NCBI GenBank assembly: GCA_000151295.1
Contig: GG745332.1
Coordinates: 847,457-911,456 of the forward strand
Length of the DNA: 64,000 bases
Source: Allomyces macrogynus ATCC 38327
Taxonomy: Eukaryota; Blastocladiomycota; Blastocladiomycetes; Blastocladiales; Blastocladiaceae
Reading direction: 5' to 3'
Positions 45,682 to 56,388 of the stretch are shown piece after piece. The notes under the pieces are model-generated. The model did no database searches. It saw nothing but the letters and a program-made list of their open reading frames with translations, and was not told where the DNA came from. The position numbers and the translations under genes are program-made. How positions within the stretch are numbered: the first letter of the stretch is position 1; every line of letters starts with the position of its first letter.

Positions 45682-47985
45682 TCACTGCCCGCTCCGCGAC
45701 GCCTTGGTCGTCGTGCCCTTTGGCACTGCCGCCTGCTTGACCTGCCGCGCAAACGCATTCTCGTCCAAATCGCGCGCGCAAATCACCGTCGCGAGCTCCG
45801 GGTGCACCTCAATGCGCACGGCGCCATACGGCTCGTTCTCGCCGTCAATCACCAGGTGGCCCGTGCGCCGCGTCTTGCGCCACGCCGGATCATCGCGCGC
45901 GAGCCCCGCACCGCCCGTGTTCAGGAGCGGCGCTTTCCCGCCGTTCGTATCGGCACCACTACCGTTGGTCCCACCAAAATGGCGGTCAAACTCGGGGTCG
46001 TCTGGGTGGAGCGGAACCAGGGCGACGGCGCGCGCCTTGACGCGGTGAATGCGCGGGTGCAGCACGTGCGTGCCAGCGCTCTGGTCGAGCATGTAGGGCA
46101 GCAGCGACATGGGTTTGATATCACCGTCGGCCCAGAGCAAGTCGATCACGCCGTCGTGCATACGTGCGTGCGGCGCGCCATTGAACTCGATCGACAAGTG
46201 CGCGAGATTTTGCACGTTGACCATGAAGTAGCGGTTGGGCGCATGCACGGTCCATCCGGACCCGGCCGCTGTCAGTGCCGACCACGGCACCGTTGCAATT
46301 TGCGGCTGCGGGCCTACTTCCGGCACGTGCATCAGGTCGGGCGTCGTCTTGGCCGAATGCGCGGCGGTCGCGGCCGCCTGCTCCGAGTCTTCGTCGAGCA
46401 CGTACGCGAGTCGATAACCGTAGTATTTTGGACACACCATCCCGTAAACGGCCCAGATGTCGGACCGGAGGGGGCCGAGCACGCGCAACACCTCCGAGTC
46501 AATGTCGAGGTCGGCAATGAACCCGGTCATGACCGACAAGTGCGCCATGCCGAGCCGGTGCGGGACCATGGTACCCTGCGGCGACATGCGGTCCTGGTAG
46601 ACGGCCAGCATGTCGAGCGGGCGCGCCCACCCCTTGATCGCGGCGAGCACCGTCATGGCCGCCGAGACCAGGTTGAGCGAGGCAGCGAGTGCGTTGCCCG
46701 TGCCAGCGGCAATGTGCGCCAGCGGGAGCAACCGCGAACGGCCCCAGTCGAGACGCGACAGGAGACCATTCCAAAACTCGTGCACGATGCCGTCGCCGCC
46801 CACCAGAAAGGCGCAGTGGTAGTTGTCGATGGCGAGCGCTTCGGCAATGCTCGTCGCGTGGCCGGGACCCGTTGTGACTTAAGGAGACGCGGGGTGAGTG
46901 AGCGAGCCGAACACCACTCTCAAACGAACAGCTGTCCGACGTACCGATCAGCTCGGCCTCAACTTGGGCCACCTTGAGCAGCGGCAGAACCATCGTCCTG
47001 ACCATGGATAAGGCCTTTCGCTTGCCCGAGAACGGGTTCGCCACAACAAGGCACTTGCCACGCGGTGCTACAAGGGCGGGCAATTTCAACCACCTTCAGT
47101 CTAACTGCCCGCGAGCACAGATGATAACCCCACACTCAGCGTACCTCGCCACCCGACCGCACGCCGCACGCGGTCAATCCACGCCGCTGCGGCCGCAGGT
47201 GACGCGGCTGCAAACGTCCACGACTCAAACTGCGGGTGCGCCGTGTCGACCAACTTGCGCGGGACCTTGTGGCGCAGGACATGGACGGCAAACCTCGACG
47301 CGGCCGCCGACTCGTGGCTGGTCGGCAACGGATCCTGCTCCATCTTGTCCATGAGCGCGACCATGCGCTCGAGTCGGCTCATGCACAGCGCGCGTGGCAG
47401 CGCAATACCCGCCAAGGCGCGCGTCACGTTGAGAACTTGGTCGCCGTCGATTTCCGTGACGACTAGCGAATGGAGCTGGCCGTGAGCATTTTCCCCATCG
47501 ATTCCGCTGATTCGTTGTCGGCGCATACCCTTTCCGCTCTTGGCGTCGAGCACACGCAAGAACGCCGTCGCTGGCAGGTGCTGCAGCGGCGGACGCTCAT
47601 GCTCCCACGACTTTGCTGGGTTCTCGGGTGGGAGGTCCATTGGCGCCCATTGCGGCGGAGTCTGTTCGGTGTCAGCCAGGCTGGCCCGGTCGACGACCTC
47701 CAGCCGAACTCGCCGTGTGCGACCGAGCAGCGAAATGAGCGTCAATTCGTCGCCCATAGTCGCAGCATGTCTCGGGACTGGGAGATCATGCATGTCCACC
47801 GCCACATCGCCGCGGTGGGCGAGCTTGGGGCTGTCGTAGGCCGGCGCGGCCGTTGCCTGCAGGTCGTTGAGGACAGCTGAGCTGGGCACGGCTGCGGGGG
47901 CAAAAATGGGTGACCCAGCCGCATACTGCCCGAGAAGCTGTTCCTCAACGTTGGCCTCGTCGTGCTTGCTCTTGGTTGACGACAT
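45682..47985 (-). CDS. Sphingosine (long-chain base) kinase with N-terminal PH-like domain
   Basis: Phosphorylates long-chain sphingoid bases (LCB4/5, SPHK family) and so sets the balance of sphingolipid signals. Exons on minus: 47985-47145, 47067-46945, 46877-45682; 719 aa. Residues about 70-280 look like a PH-type module (ELTLISLLGRTRRVRLEVVD; FESWTFAAASPAAAAAWIDRV). The diacylglycerol kinase-like catalytic domain begins KCLVVANPFSGKRKAL, has TTGPGHATSIAEAL and the nucleotide loop FLVGGDGIVHEFWNGLL, then GTGNALAASL. The later conserved blocks HLSVMTGFIADLDIDSE and YYGYRLAYVL fit. The C-terminal part contains an insert rich in Ala and Thr and ends with a basic tail. Start taken as MSSTKSKHDEAN. 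Confidence 0.92.
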
Positions 47986-48222
47986 GGTCTTGAATATGGT
48001 TCGGTGCTCAGGTTTCCAAGAGAAGAGGCGGCTTCACGGGCACCAGCGGCGAAACTCCTGCCAAACTCCAGTTCAAAGTCTGCTGAAGTCTCGTTCCACG
48101 TCACACCAACACACCCATGGCGCTGATGAAGTGTGCGATTTTGCACCAAACCTCAACGCGGCGCGATGTCAGCGACCAAAAGCGCAACTTTTCAAATTAA
48201 GACTTCAAATCAATATTTATCC

Positions 48223-48663
48223 TTAACGCGTCTCCGCGTGTTCGGCGACCGGCACGCCGACGGACGGTGGGCTCGTGCAGCCACTCTCATCGCCCGCGAC
48301 CGCCGCACTCGGCTCGTCCGTCTCGCCGTTCACGACCCAGTCCAAGAACTCGGCTATGACGGCGCGGTCCGGCGCCTTGGTCGGCAAAAAATGGCCGCCC
48401 GCGTGCTCATACACGACCGCATTCGCAAACGCCGCGGCCAAATCCCAGCTGCGATCGGCCGGCACCCACTCGTCGGCACCGCCCCAACTATGCAGCGTCG
48501 TGATCGACCAGGGCGCAACAGGCGCGCGGAACAGCGGCGCCAAGTCGGGGTCGCGAGAGACGAACCCGGACGACAGAATCGCGAACCGGAACGGCGGATG
48601 CGCCGTGGTCAAGGGGCCATTGGGCGCGTTCGGGTGCATGCGCATCGCGAGGAGCGCGGCCAT
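48223..48663 (-). pseudogene. 5'-truncated FSH1-type serine hydrolase
   Basis: 146-aa frame matching only the C-terminal half of the FSH1 alpha/beta hydrolase family: PPFRFAILSSGFVSRDPDL, TTLHSWGGADEWVPADRS (catalytic Asp region) and VVYEHAGGHFLPTK (catalytic His). It begins with MAALLAMRM, exactly after where the nucleophile elbow GxSxG should be. I find no exon with GFSQG or the N-terminal LCLHG strand in the next 900 bp upstream, so the nucleophile Ser is missing. A distant upstream exon cannot be fully excluded. Confidence 0.72.
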
Positions 48664-49577
48664 GCGCCATGGCGCCTACCAACGAACACCGCGTGAACTG
48701 ATAGTTCCGGCGTCGCCGTCACCGCCGCTGATGGTGCAAGCAAGTTGAATTGATTCATTCCAGTCGACTTTACCAGCAGTCGTGACAGCAAGTTGTGCGT
48801 TGGGCAGCGAGGTCAAGTGTTGGATGCGATGGGGTGCGCAGACCAGACGCAGACCAGCGAAGAAACAAGTTCGCATGGCAACGTGTCATGTGAGGTCCTG
48901 TGGCCCAAGACACTTGAGAAAAACGACGCTGCAACGCCATTGCCAGCTCACATGCATCATTTGCTATTTTAGCCCGTCAACGAACGTCGACGGCGATGTG
49001 CCCATGACGAGACCGGCCAACAGACGCTTTGCAATGAAGATTCAACATTTTTTAAATAGTTTCAGCCTTGGCCTAGGCACGCTCCACAAGTCGTGACACT
49101 TCTGTTGCTGTTTTATCCTCGCTAGATTTTGGCCAAGAGAAATGACGAGACCTCAACAGCGTCGGGCGGACTGAACCGCGACTGTACATCGCAATATTTA
49201 CCGTGTTAGAAAATAGCTGTCCTGATCTCTCTTTGTGCCTTGTATTGCTGCCTTTATTTCCAAGGATGTCTGCTCCTGTGGATGTGTTGCGTTCTTCCTG
49301 GCGCCAATGTTCAGCAAAGTCACATTTCACGTTTGTTGGTGTTTCGTCAAGCGATCAGCTTGATTCGCGTCACGCAAAAGTGCGCGTCGACGTCGCGCAG
49401 TGGGCTCGAGCGAAACGGAGACATTCGACATCCGAACGGACTTGAACCGCGCATCGACGACGACCACCAACACTTGCTGCAACTCTTGCTGCAAGAATCC
49501 ATCGACGAGCCTGTCCAGACCGGATTGCAGGGACCGCGGTGCTCTATTTTGAAGTGGCCCAACACCGGCCACCAGGA
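48664..49577. other. Divergent intergenic region
   Basis: About 900 bp between the truncated hydrolase and BRE. No supported gene. A plus-strand frame at 49203-49445 and another at 49240-49839 have no BRE-like sequence before 49530. Confidence 0.45.
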
Positions 49578-51124
49578 ATGGTCCCAGACGCGCAACTCTT
49601 CGCGGACATGGACGCGCTCGCCGTGGCTCTCCAAAACCAACTCCCGACCGACTTTCCGATTGCACGCGTCGATCTGCCGCAATGCGCACCATTTCCCGTC
49701 TTCTTGGACCGGCTGGCCGCGCTCTACTCGGATGAGGAGGTGGCATCGCTGCGCGCCACGTCCGACTTGGGCGGGCGGCCATTTTCCGCCTCCATATCCC
49801 TTTGCGGACGCGTCGCGGGTCTCGGTACGCGCGCCGTAGCGGATTCCTGCTGTAACCAGCTCGGGAAACTCATCAAAAACGCGTCGTCGTCACCCCCGCT
49901 GTAGTCGAGTTTCTGTTTGATGGACCAACACCGACCGACTTGACGTTTCCACCGGACGTGGTCGTGTCGGGCGTCGACTCGAGCTTCCAGTGCTCCTTGG
50001 CCGACATTGCCCCGTACTTGGTCCAGTGGAATGGCGCCACGGACGCGTCCAGCCAGCTGGTCGCCATCATCAAGCGCATTCGCGACCTGATCAAGGTATT
50101 TCGTGTTAGCCAATTTCGTGCACGTTCAACTCGACGCTAACGACCCCTTTCCATTTTGTGGTTGGCCAGGCTCATCATCTCGATCAGGTCCTGCGCTTCC
50201 CCGACGAGAAGATCCGGTTCGAAATGTCGACGTGTGCTGAAATCGACATGGAAGTGGGCATTTTCCATGACCACAACGAGCACTTGCATGCCGACGTGAC
50301 GACAATTGTCATGGACCTGCCCGTGACCTACCATACGGACGCGCTCGACGATGCCGGCACGAGCGTGCTCACGGCGCACGTCCTTGTCGAGCACCGCTAC
50401 GTGACGGATCCGGTCACGCTCGAGTTCACGCTCATGCACACCGAGGCGTCGCACTGGCTGCCGTCGGCGTGGATCGCGAGGCAGGACGTGTTCAAGTTCC
50501 CGAGCTATGCGCCAGACGTGCCGCTGCTCGAGTACGTGAGTATGGTGCGTGGCGCGCTCGCAGATGGTGTCGACGCGCTGTTCAACACGTTCCACCGCCG
50601 CAAGACATTCACGCAGCGGCTCGCGACCTTGTTTGCCGAGTACGTTCTGTGCATGGGGTTGGCTTGCAATCGGAGCTCGAGCGGATCGCTGACACTCTGT
50701 TCTTGTGTGTAGCTGCGTCGTCGAAATCGACACGACGCAATACGCCGAGACAACCCTCCTGCTCGAGTCGACCAAGCAAACGCGGTCGGTCCTGATCCTC
50801 GCGACCGTGCGGCTGCCCGAACAGTTCCCGCGCGAGCCGCCGACGCTCATTCTGCGTGCGCCGCTACACACGCAGGGCGATACGGCCGACGACGTGCCCA
50901 CGGCCGGTGGCGGTGGCGGGTCCACGGCTGCGAGTATCCGGTCGTCGACGTCGAGCCGCGTGTCGGCGGTCGTGGCCGCGGCCGTGCGCGTGCCCGAGGT
51001 CGAGATCAAATGGAAGTCGTGGGCGTTTAGCTCGCGGTGGACGCAGGACGAACTCCTGAGCAAGACGCGCGTCTGGGTTACGGGCGAGGTGGACAATTTC
51101 GGGAATCGGTTGCTGTCCACGTAG
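49578..51124 (+). CDS. BABAM2: BRE/BRCC45 (BABAM2) homologue, BRISC/BRCA1-A scaffold
   Basis: In animals this UEV-type scaffold links the Lys63-specific deubiquitinase BRCC36 to BRCA1-A and BRISC complexes in DNA damage and signalling. Exons: 49578-49824, 49905-50095, 50170-50639, 50713-51124; 439 aa. The alignment with the family runs through GRPFSASISLCGRVAGLVEF and FDGPTPTDLTFPPDVV, YLVQWNGATDASSQLVAIIK, FPDEKIRFEMS, a second UEV-like region, DVPLLEYVSMVRGALADGVD with FHRRKTFTQRL, then LATVRLPEQFPREPPTLIL and SSRWTQDELLSKTRVW. A Gly/Ser/Ala-rich insert lies near residues 365-395. The start is uncertain; the frame is open upstream without an ATG to about 49446, so an extra 5' exon is possible. 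Confidence 0.87.
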
Positions 51125-51340
51125 GCCGCGTCGGTTGGTTGGTTTGGATTGTCATTTCCAACTCGATTTGATGTTGTTTGTGCTCGAAGCCACCGTTGCC
51201 CTTGATCGCGAAGTGGTGTGACGTGGACCCATCAACCGCTTCATCATGGCGAATTGTTCCTCGGCAACCCCCTCCCTCTCCATGGCACCGACCGTTCACG
51301 CTCCCATCTCGATCAGCAACACGAGCAACTTGCCGCAATG

Positions 51341-52105
51341 ATGGCCACAGTCCCCACCGATCGCGCGTCTGCCGACGCGTTGCCGACATCGCGTCCGCCG
51401 GCGTCAAGCGCGTCGGCAAGCAGCTCGCCGCACGCCGCGCCGGCCGGCCGCGTTACCGCCGCGATCTTGCCCGGCGACGTGCTCGCAACGATCTTTGACC
51501 ACGTCAGCGCGCGCTCGCTCGACCAGCTGCTGCGCTGCCGCGGCGTCAACAAGCACTGGAAGTCAGTGGTCGAGGGCGCGCACATGAACGCACTCTACCG
51601 GTCGCTGCTCACCAAATGGGGTGCCTCGACAACGGTCAACCCGCGGGCGCGCAAATTCAACACTCTCTTCTCGCTCGTGCTCAAGGAGTACCGCGCCGGC
51701 CGGTGCTGCGTGTGTCTCCAGCACACCAAGGCCAAGAATCTCGTGGCTGGGCGGCTCTACGGGCCCAAGACGGACGATCCGAGCTGCATCACGTGTCGCG
51801 TCAAGGTGGTGCTCAACGCGATCGCGATGCGCAAGAAGGACCCCAAGTGTTTCAACGCGCTGCCGTCGCGGCCGCTCCAGTTCGTGCACGAGGATACGCC
51901 GCTGCACAAGAAGGTGTTGCGCACGGTGCTGCACTTGCCCGAAAAGCTCGTCAACCAGCTGCCGTACTATCCCGAGATCAACCCACACAACCCGCACGGC
52001 GCGCCCATGCGGATTTTCGACCAGGACGTGGTGGAGAAGATTCTGTTTGCCGTCACGGGACACAAGGACACTATCCAGGTCGACTACGAGTCGAGCGCGC
52101 GCTGA
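51341..52105 (+). CDS. F-box protein of a local tandem family, copy 1 (intact)
   Basis: 254 aa, single exon; ATG at 51338 or 51341 (ATGATGGCC). A low-complexity leader is followed by an F-box at about residues 35-80: LPGDVLATIFDHVSARSLDQLL, then RCRGVNKHWKSVVEG. Next come NALYRSLLTKWGASTTVNPRARK and a candidate zinc-binding region with CCVC and CITC pairs. The end contains HGAPMRIFDQDVVEKILFAVTG. The same architecture recurs in the three paralogues downstream. F-box proteins present substrates to SCF ubiquitin ligases; the substrate is unknown. I do not recognise the Cys-containing C-terminal domain, which may be lineage-specific. Confidence 0.83.
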   Translation: MATVPTDRASADALPTSRPPASSASASSSPHAAPAGRVTAAILPGDVLATIFDHVSARSLDQLLRCRGVNKHWKSVVEGAHMNALYRSLLTKWGASTTVNPRARKFNTLFSLVLKEYRAGRCCVCLQHTKAKNLVAGRLYGPKTDDPSCITCRVKVVLNAIAMRKKDPKCFNALPSRPLQFVHEDTPLHKKVLRTVLHLPEKLVNQLPYYPEINPHNPHGAPMRIFDQDVVEKILFAVTGHKDTIQVDYESSAR

Positions 52106-52503
52106 TAGAGTGTTGCGGGTGGAGTGCGTGCGGCACGGTTCCGATGTTGCACGAGAGGGAACGATTGACCTGTTCCAGACTGACCTGACCAGTCAAGTCG
52201 ATCACTTCCAGGCAACCATACCTTCCCGACGGGCGCTCGTCCCGTTTGTCGATGACCAAGGCCGACTCGATGCCGCTGCCGGTGCCGGCAGAGATGTACA
52301 TAATGTAAAAATAGGTAGGGGCGAGTTTAGGGATAAGGATTTGAATGGTTTGGTGCCGTTGGTTGTGGTGCTTTCTTCGACAACGCGTCTCGCAGTGTGA
52401 TGACTCTTTTCGTACGGCATTGCATCCACACGCGAATCACGTCGGACTTGGTTCTCTCCTCTGCTCCCCAACCTCCGCAAATCGCCTCCACCACTCGGCG
52501 CAA
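52106..52503. other. Spacer between F-box copies 1 and 2
   Basis: About 400 bp with no coding feature. Confidence 0.5.
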
Positions 52504-53337
52504 ATGGCGACCAGTATCTCCCACTTCCACGCCCGCGATCACGTCGCCCGCCGCAGCCGTGCAGACCGCGACCACGGCGGCTGGAACACCGCAGCGCGCG
52601 AGTGCCGGCAGCTTCCCGACCGAAACTCTCATGCAAATCCTCGACCGCGTCGGCACCGTGTCGATCGGGCAGCTTTTGCAGTGCCGGGTCAATCGGCACT
52701 GGCGCGCGATCGTTGAGGTGCGAACCTGAACCCGCTGTCCACGCGCACGCTCGCCAAGTGAGCGTCGGTGCCCGTCCCCGACGCGCCGAACGTGTCGCTC
52801 TTCCAGCTCGACCACCTCGCGTTCCAGCTGCACTGCAGCGTCTGCAACGAGCCGCGGTTCCCCGACACGCTCATGCCGTATGGCGCCGACCCATTCGAGC
52901 TCGTGTGCCACCGGTGCCGGTTCGACAAGCTGCTGCGCGCGATGCGAACCAAGGATCGGACCACGCTCGCGACGCTGCCGGCGACACCTTTTGTTGGGGT
53001 CGAAGTGACGTATTTTGGGACCGAGACAGTGCAGCATCTCGGGTTCCCGGCGCGCGCGCTGCACAAGATGCCGTTCGACACGGTCTACGACAAGAACACG
53101 AAATGGGCCGCCCACCCGGAGCGAGCCGTGCAGCTCGCCTGCTACGCGTGCACGGGGTCGAGGGAGCCCATGGACCCGTTCAAAACCGAGGGAGTCGAGG
53201 CGAAGGCCAAGGCCCAGGGCAAGCGTGCGACTGGCGCGGCCCGAGTGGGTGGACGTGGAGTGCAAGTCGACGCGATTGGCGTGGGCGCGGGTCGAGGACA
53301 CGTTCCCGATCCAGTATTCAATGAAATTGAATTTTGA
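52504..53337 (+). pseudogene. F-box family copy 2, degenerate
   Basis: Homologous to copies 1 and 3 along its length: FPTETLMQILDRVGTVSIGQLL, QCRVNRHWRAIVE, then LNPLSTRTLAK, CSVC and CHRC pairs, ACTGSREPMDPF. Defects: the Gly of CRGV is lost; a one-base deletion lies at about 52715-52725; the conserved Trp codon after LAK is TGA (52759-52761); and the first ATG (52504) is out of frame with the F-box. A phase-0 intron from GAG|gtgcga to ttccag (about 52717-52807) would bridge the defects at the cost of a conserved segment, so a shortened spliced product is not excluded. Confidence 0.75.
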
Positions 53338-53634
53338 TTCCTCTTGGCCAGCCATTTGGCTCTACCGATCTGGTCGACACTTCGCGTTTCAGCCCAAAAC
53401 AATGGCTCCCCTGCTCGCGTTCGTGTGGCCTTGGCCCGATCGCATCGTCCAGTTGCTCATCTTCCTAATGTTGGTGTCAAAGATGGACGGCAGTCGTCCC
53501 GGCGGCGCGCGGGTTCGGGCCATCACAGCGATGATCAGCGCCCGCGCTCTCCAAACCCCCACAGCCCATGTCCCAAACACGCATCACCTCGCTTCAAGAC
53601 TTGCCGCAACCGCCCGCACGCGATCCCTGCTGCC

Positions 53635-54528
53635 ATGCTGACCCGCTCCGCTACTGCTGCCGCGCGTGCGGCGGCTCGCGCCTCGGCTCCCGCGTCGCCG
53701 CTGGCCGAGCCCGATGCGAGTTCGCGTCGCGGCAAGTACAAGAGTCAGCCCGCTGCGCCGACCGGGGACGTGGACCGGCGTGAACCTGATCCGCCCGTCC
53801 AGCCCACGTCGTTCGCGCACCTGCCGCCCGAAATCCTCGCGCTCATCTTTGAACGCGTCGGCACCGCGTCGATCGGCCAGCTGCTGCAGTGCCGCGGCGT
53901 GAGCCGGCAGTTCCGCGGCGTCATCGAGGGCCAAGCACTCAACGCTCTGTACCGGCGCGTGCTCGCGTCGTGGGGCGCGCCGACCACTATCAACCCGCGG
54001 GCTCGCAAGTTGAAGACGCACTACGCACTCGTCTACCACTACTTCACCGAGCACTGCGCCCGGTGCCGGAACCATTTTGCGGCCCACGAGTGCGAGCCCT
54101 ACGCGCCGCGCATCTGGCCGTTCCAGATCCTGTGCCGCGACTGCCGCGCGAACCGGTGCCTGCGCGTGATTCGCGGCGGCGACAAGCGCACGCTGCGCCG
54201 GCTCCCGACGCGTGAGTTCCTGGGCCGCCACAAGGATAAGCGCATGTGCAAGTCGACGCTGGTCAAGCTGGGTCTGCCGGCCAAGATTATCGCGCATTTG
54301 CCGTGCGAGCTCGTCGAGAACCCGCACTACGGTGGCGCCGCGCCGATGCGGCTCTACGACCCCAAGCATGTGCGCGCCGTACTGTGCGCGTGGACGGGGT
54401 CCCGCGAGCCGATTGATCCGTTCCAGTCGCGTTGCGGGCGGCACGGCTCGCGCGACGGCGACGGGTTCGCCCATGGCGAGGGCAAGGATGATGACGATTC
54501 GGCGAGCGAGTTTTTGCCGGAGGAGTAG
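53635..54528 (+). CDS. F-box protein of a local tandem family, copy 3 (intact)
   Basis: 297 aa, single exon. The ATG at 53635 (MLTRSATAAARAAARA) is preferred over the open frame reaching 53344 because copy 4 begins with a matching MTRSAAAAA. F-box at about residues 60-105: FAHLPPEILALIFERVGTASI, GQLLQCRGVSRQFRGVIEG. Then NALYRRVLASWGAPTTINPRARK, Cys pairs CARC and CRDC, GLPAKIIAHLPCELVENP, APMRLYDPKHVRAVLCAWTG and SREPIDPF. The C-terminus is acidic. It is the best-preserved member and the reference for judging copies 2 and 4. Function beyond the F-box is unknown. Confidence 0.85.
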   Translation: MLTRSATAAARAAARASAPASPLAEPDASSRRGKYKSQPAAPTGDVDRREPDPPVQPTSFAHLPPEILALIFERVGTASIGQLLQCRGVSRQFRGVIEGQALNALYRRVLASWGAPTTINPRARKLKTHYALVYHYFTEHCARCRNHFAAHECEPYAPRIWPFQILCRDCRANRCLRVIRGGDKRTLRRLPTREFLGRHKDKRMCKSTLVKLGLPAKIIAHLPCELVENPHYGGAAPMRLYDPKHVRAVLCAWTGSREPIDPFQSRCGRHGSRDGDGFAHGEGKDDDDSASEFLPEE

Positions 54529-55378
54529 GGTCGCTTCCTGCGCCTGACACGTGCGGAAAGGTGGGGGACGCGCGCATTCGGCGGGGTTGAGCGTGCTGCT
54601 CGACCAGCGGTTCATGGAGTCAGCATGGTGCCGGTCTCGTTTGTGATATGATTTGGCCAGTCGGGCGCAGAAAACGCGTCGGAGCGTGGGTCTCTGGTGC
54701 AGAGTGTTGATTATTTGACTGAGTTTTGGTATACGGCACGCATCTACCCTTGGCCCGTGAGGAGAATTGTTGTGAAGCGCGTTCCACAGACACTCGCTCA
54801 TCACATGCGAATGTGGATGCTCGACGGTGCAGGCGAAATGACACTGGTGCTGGTCAAAGTAAAGTCGCGATGTGTGGGCATGTAATTTTTATCCTTTTGC
54901 ATCAGTCCTTCGCTTCGGTCCTACGCATCAGCTTTGTGAGCGCGATAATTTAGTCTTGAGTCGCCGTCGCTCCGTTCGAACCTCTATCGCAGCCTCTCCC
55001 CGAGTTGCCGTACCTACGCGCGACCACAAACTCCGTAACGACAACGACTGAACACTGTCATTTCCGCGCTCCCGCGATCGATCTCTCTTGATTTCGTCCC
55101 TGCTCGCGCTCGCATCGAGACCATGCTCGCGACGCACGCACCCAACCTGACGGTAGCCTCATGCAGCGCTTCCTGTTGCGTCGGATCGTAGTGAATTGTG
55201 GGTTCTCAGCGCGAGGGTCAATTTTTGAATCCATTCTATGACGGTAATATTTTTGCGGTGGTGCGAGCTGGCACGTTGAGTCCAGCTCAGCAGACCAGCA
55301 ACTGCTCGCTGTTGACGACCAGTTCCTCGCTCTCAATCTTCATCCTGCCGCGGATCCGCGCATACTACCACCCTCGAC
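54529..55378. other. Spacer between F-box copies 3 and 4
   Basis: About 850 bp, somewhat AT-richer than its surroundings. No supported gene. A GTTCGAACC string at about 54974 resembles a tRNA B box but no cloverleaf could be built around it. Confidence 0.45.
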
Positions 55379-56388
55379 ATGCCGATGACACGCTCCGCTG
55401 CAGCCGCAGCTGTAGCTGCTGCGACCACGCGCGCCGTTGCTCACGATCCGGCTGCCGGACCGACCGACACGCGCTTGGCCGCACTCGCTTCCACACCGTC
55501 GACCACAAGCGCACCCGCCGCTGCTGCGACCTTTGCTCCGGTCACGACCTCCCGTGTGCAAACCGACCGTGCAAGTTTGACGATCTGCCCGTGGACGTGC
55601 TCGCGCGGATCCTGCCGCCCGCGATTGCGGGGCACGAGCCTGACGCGCTGCAATTGCTCCTCTCCTGGCGCGCGCTCAGCCGGACCTGGAAAGCAGCCAT
55701 CGAGGGGGATTCCCTCAAGTCGTATTACGAGACGCTGCTCACGCAATAGAACGTCAAGGCCGCGCCGAACCCGCGGGCTCGCAAGTATCGGACCTGGTTC
55801 TCGCTCGCCATGCGCGAGGTGGAAGCTGGCCGGTGGGCGACGTGCCGCAACCGCGTCGAGCTCAGCATGACACCCGTTGGCGGTCGGTGCACGACGTGCC
55901 GCGTACGATCGCTCCTCGAACTGCGCCGTCTCGACCTGGACGCGTTCCGCGCGATGCCGCGGCGTCGCATCGTCGGTTTTGACATTGAAAAGCAGGACGA
56001 CGACGCGCAAGCTGGCGTCGGCAGGTATCGTCGGCAGCGGCACAAGCACAAGGAGGTGCGGCTCTACAAGTCAATGATCCTGGGCGTTCTGCAGCTGCCG
56101 GTGTGGCTCGCCGAGGAGCTGCCGTACCGCGAGGAGCGCAACCCGTACTACCGGCGCGCCGCGCCGATGCGGCTCTGCGATATCCGCACATTAGAACGCG
56201 TCATGGCCGTGTGGACGGGGCGCACGAAACCGCCGATCGACATCTCGCAGGACGCGCCGGATTGGCGCAAGCTCGATCGGCAGGAATCGAGCGTGCACGT
56301 CGGTACCGACTGCAGCGAGGACGACGGCAGTGAGGAGGAGGATGAGTACGATGAGGATGACAAAGGCGAATGGGGTGCTGAGGAGTGA
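55379..56388 (+). pseudogene. F-box family copy 4, frameshifted with an in-frame stop
   Basis: The N-terminus MPMTRSAAAAAVAAATTRA resembles copy 3. The frame must change by one between about 55440 and 55575 to reach the F-box FDDLPVDVLARILPPAIAG, LSWRALSRTWKAAIEG. Then SYYETLLTQ is followed by TAG (55747-55749) at the position of the conserved Trp, after which the frame continues open with NPRARKYRTWFSLAMREV, TCRNRVEL and CTTCRV Cys sites, LPVWLAEELPYREERNP, APMRLCDIRTLERVMAVWTG and an acidic tail to 56388. The long intact downstream frame suggests recent inactivation, or a sequencing error at the stop. Confidence 0.8.

Noticed and set aside
48676..48876. 66-aa minus-strand ORF as the missing N-terminus of the FSH1 hydrolase
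   Set aside because: No LCLHG strand or GxSxG motif and it is not joined in frame to the remaining domain.
52717..52807. Intron that would rescue F-box copy 2
   Set aside because: The interval aligns base by base with coding sequence of copy 3, so it is more likely decayed exon than intron; kept as a caveat.
54950..55000. Possible tRNA (GTTCGAACC B-box-like string)
   Set aside because: No A box at the right spacing and no pairing acceptor stem on either strand.
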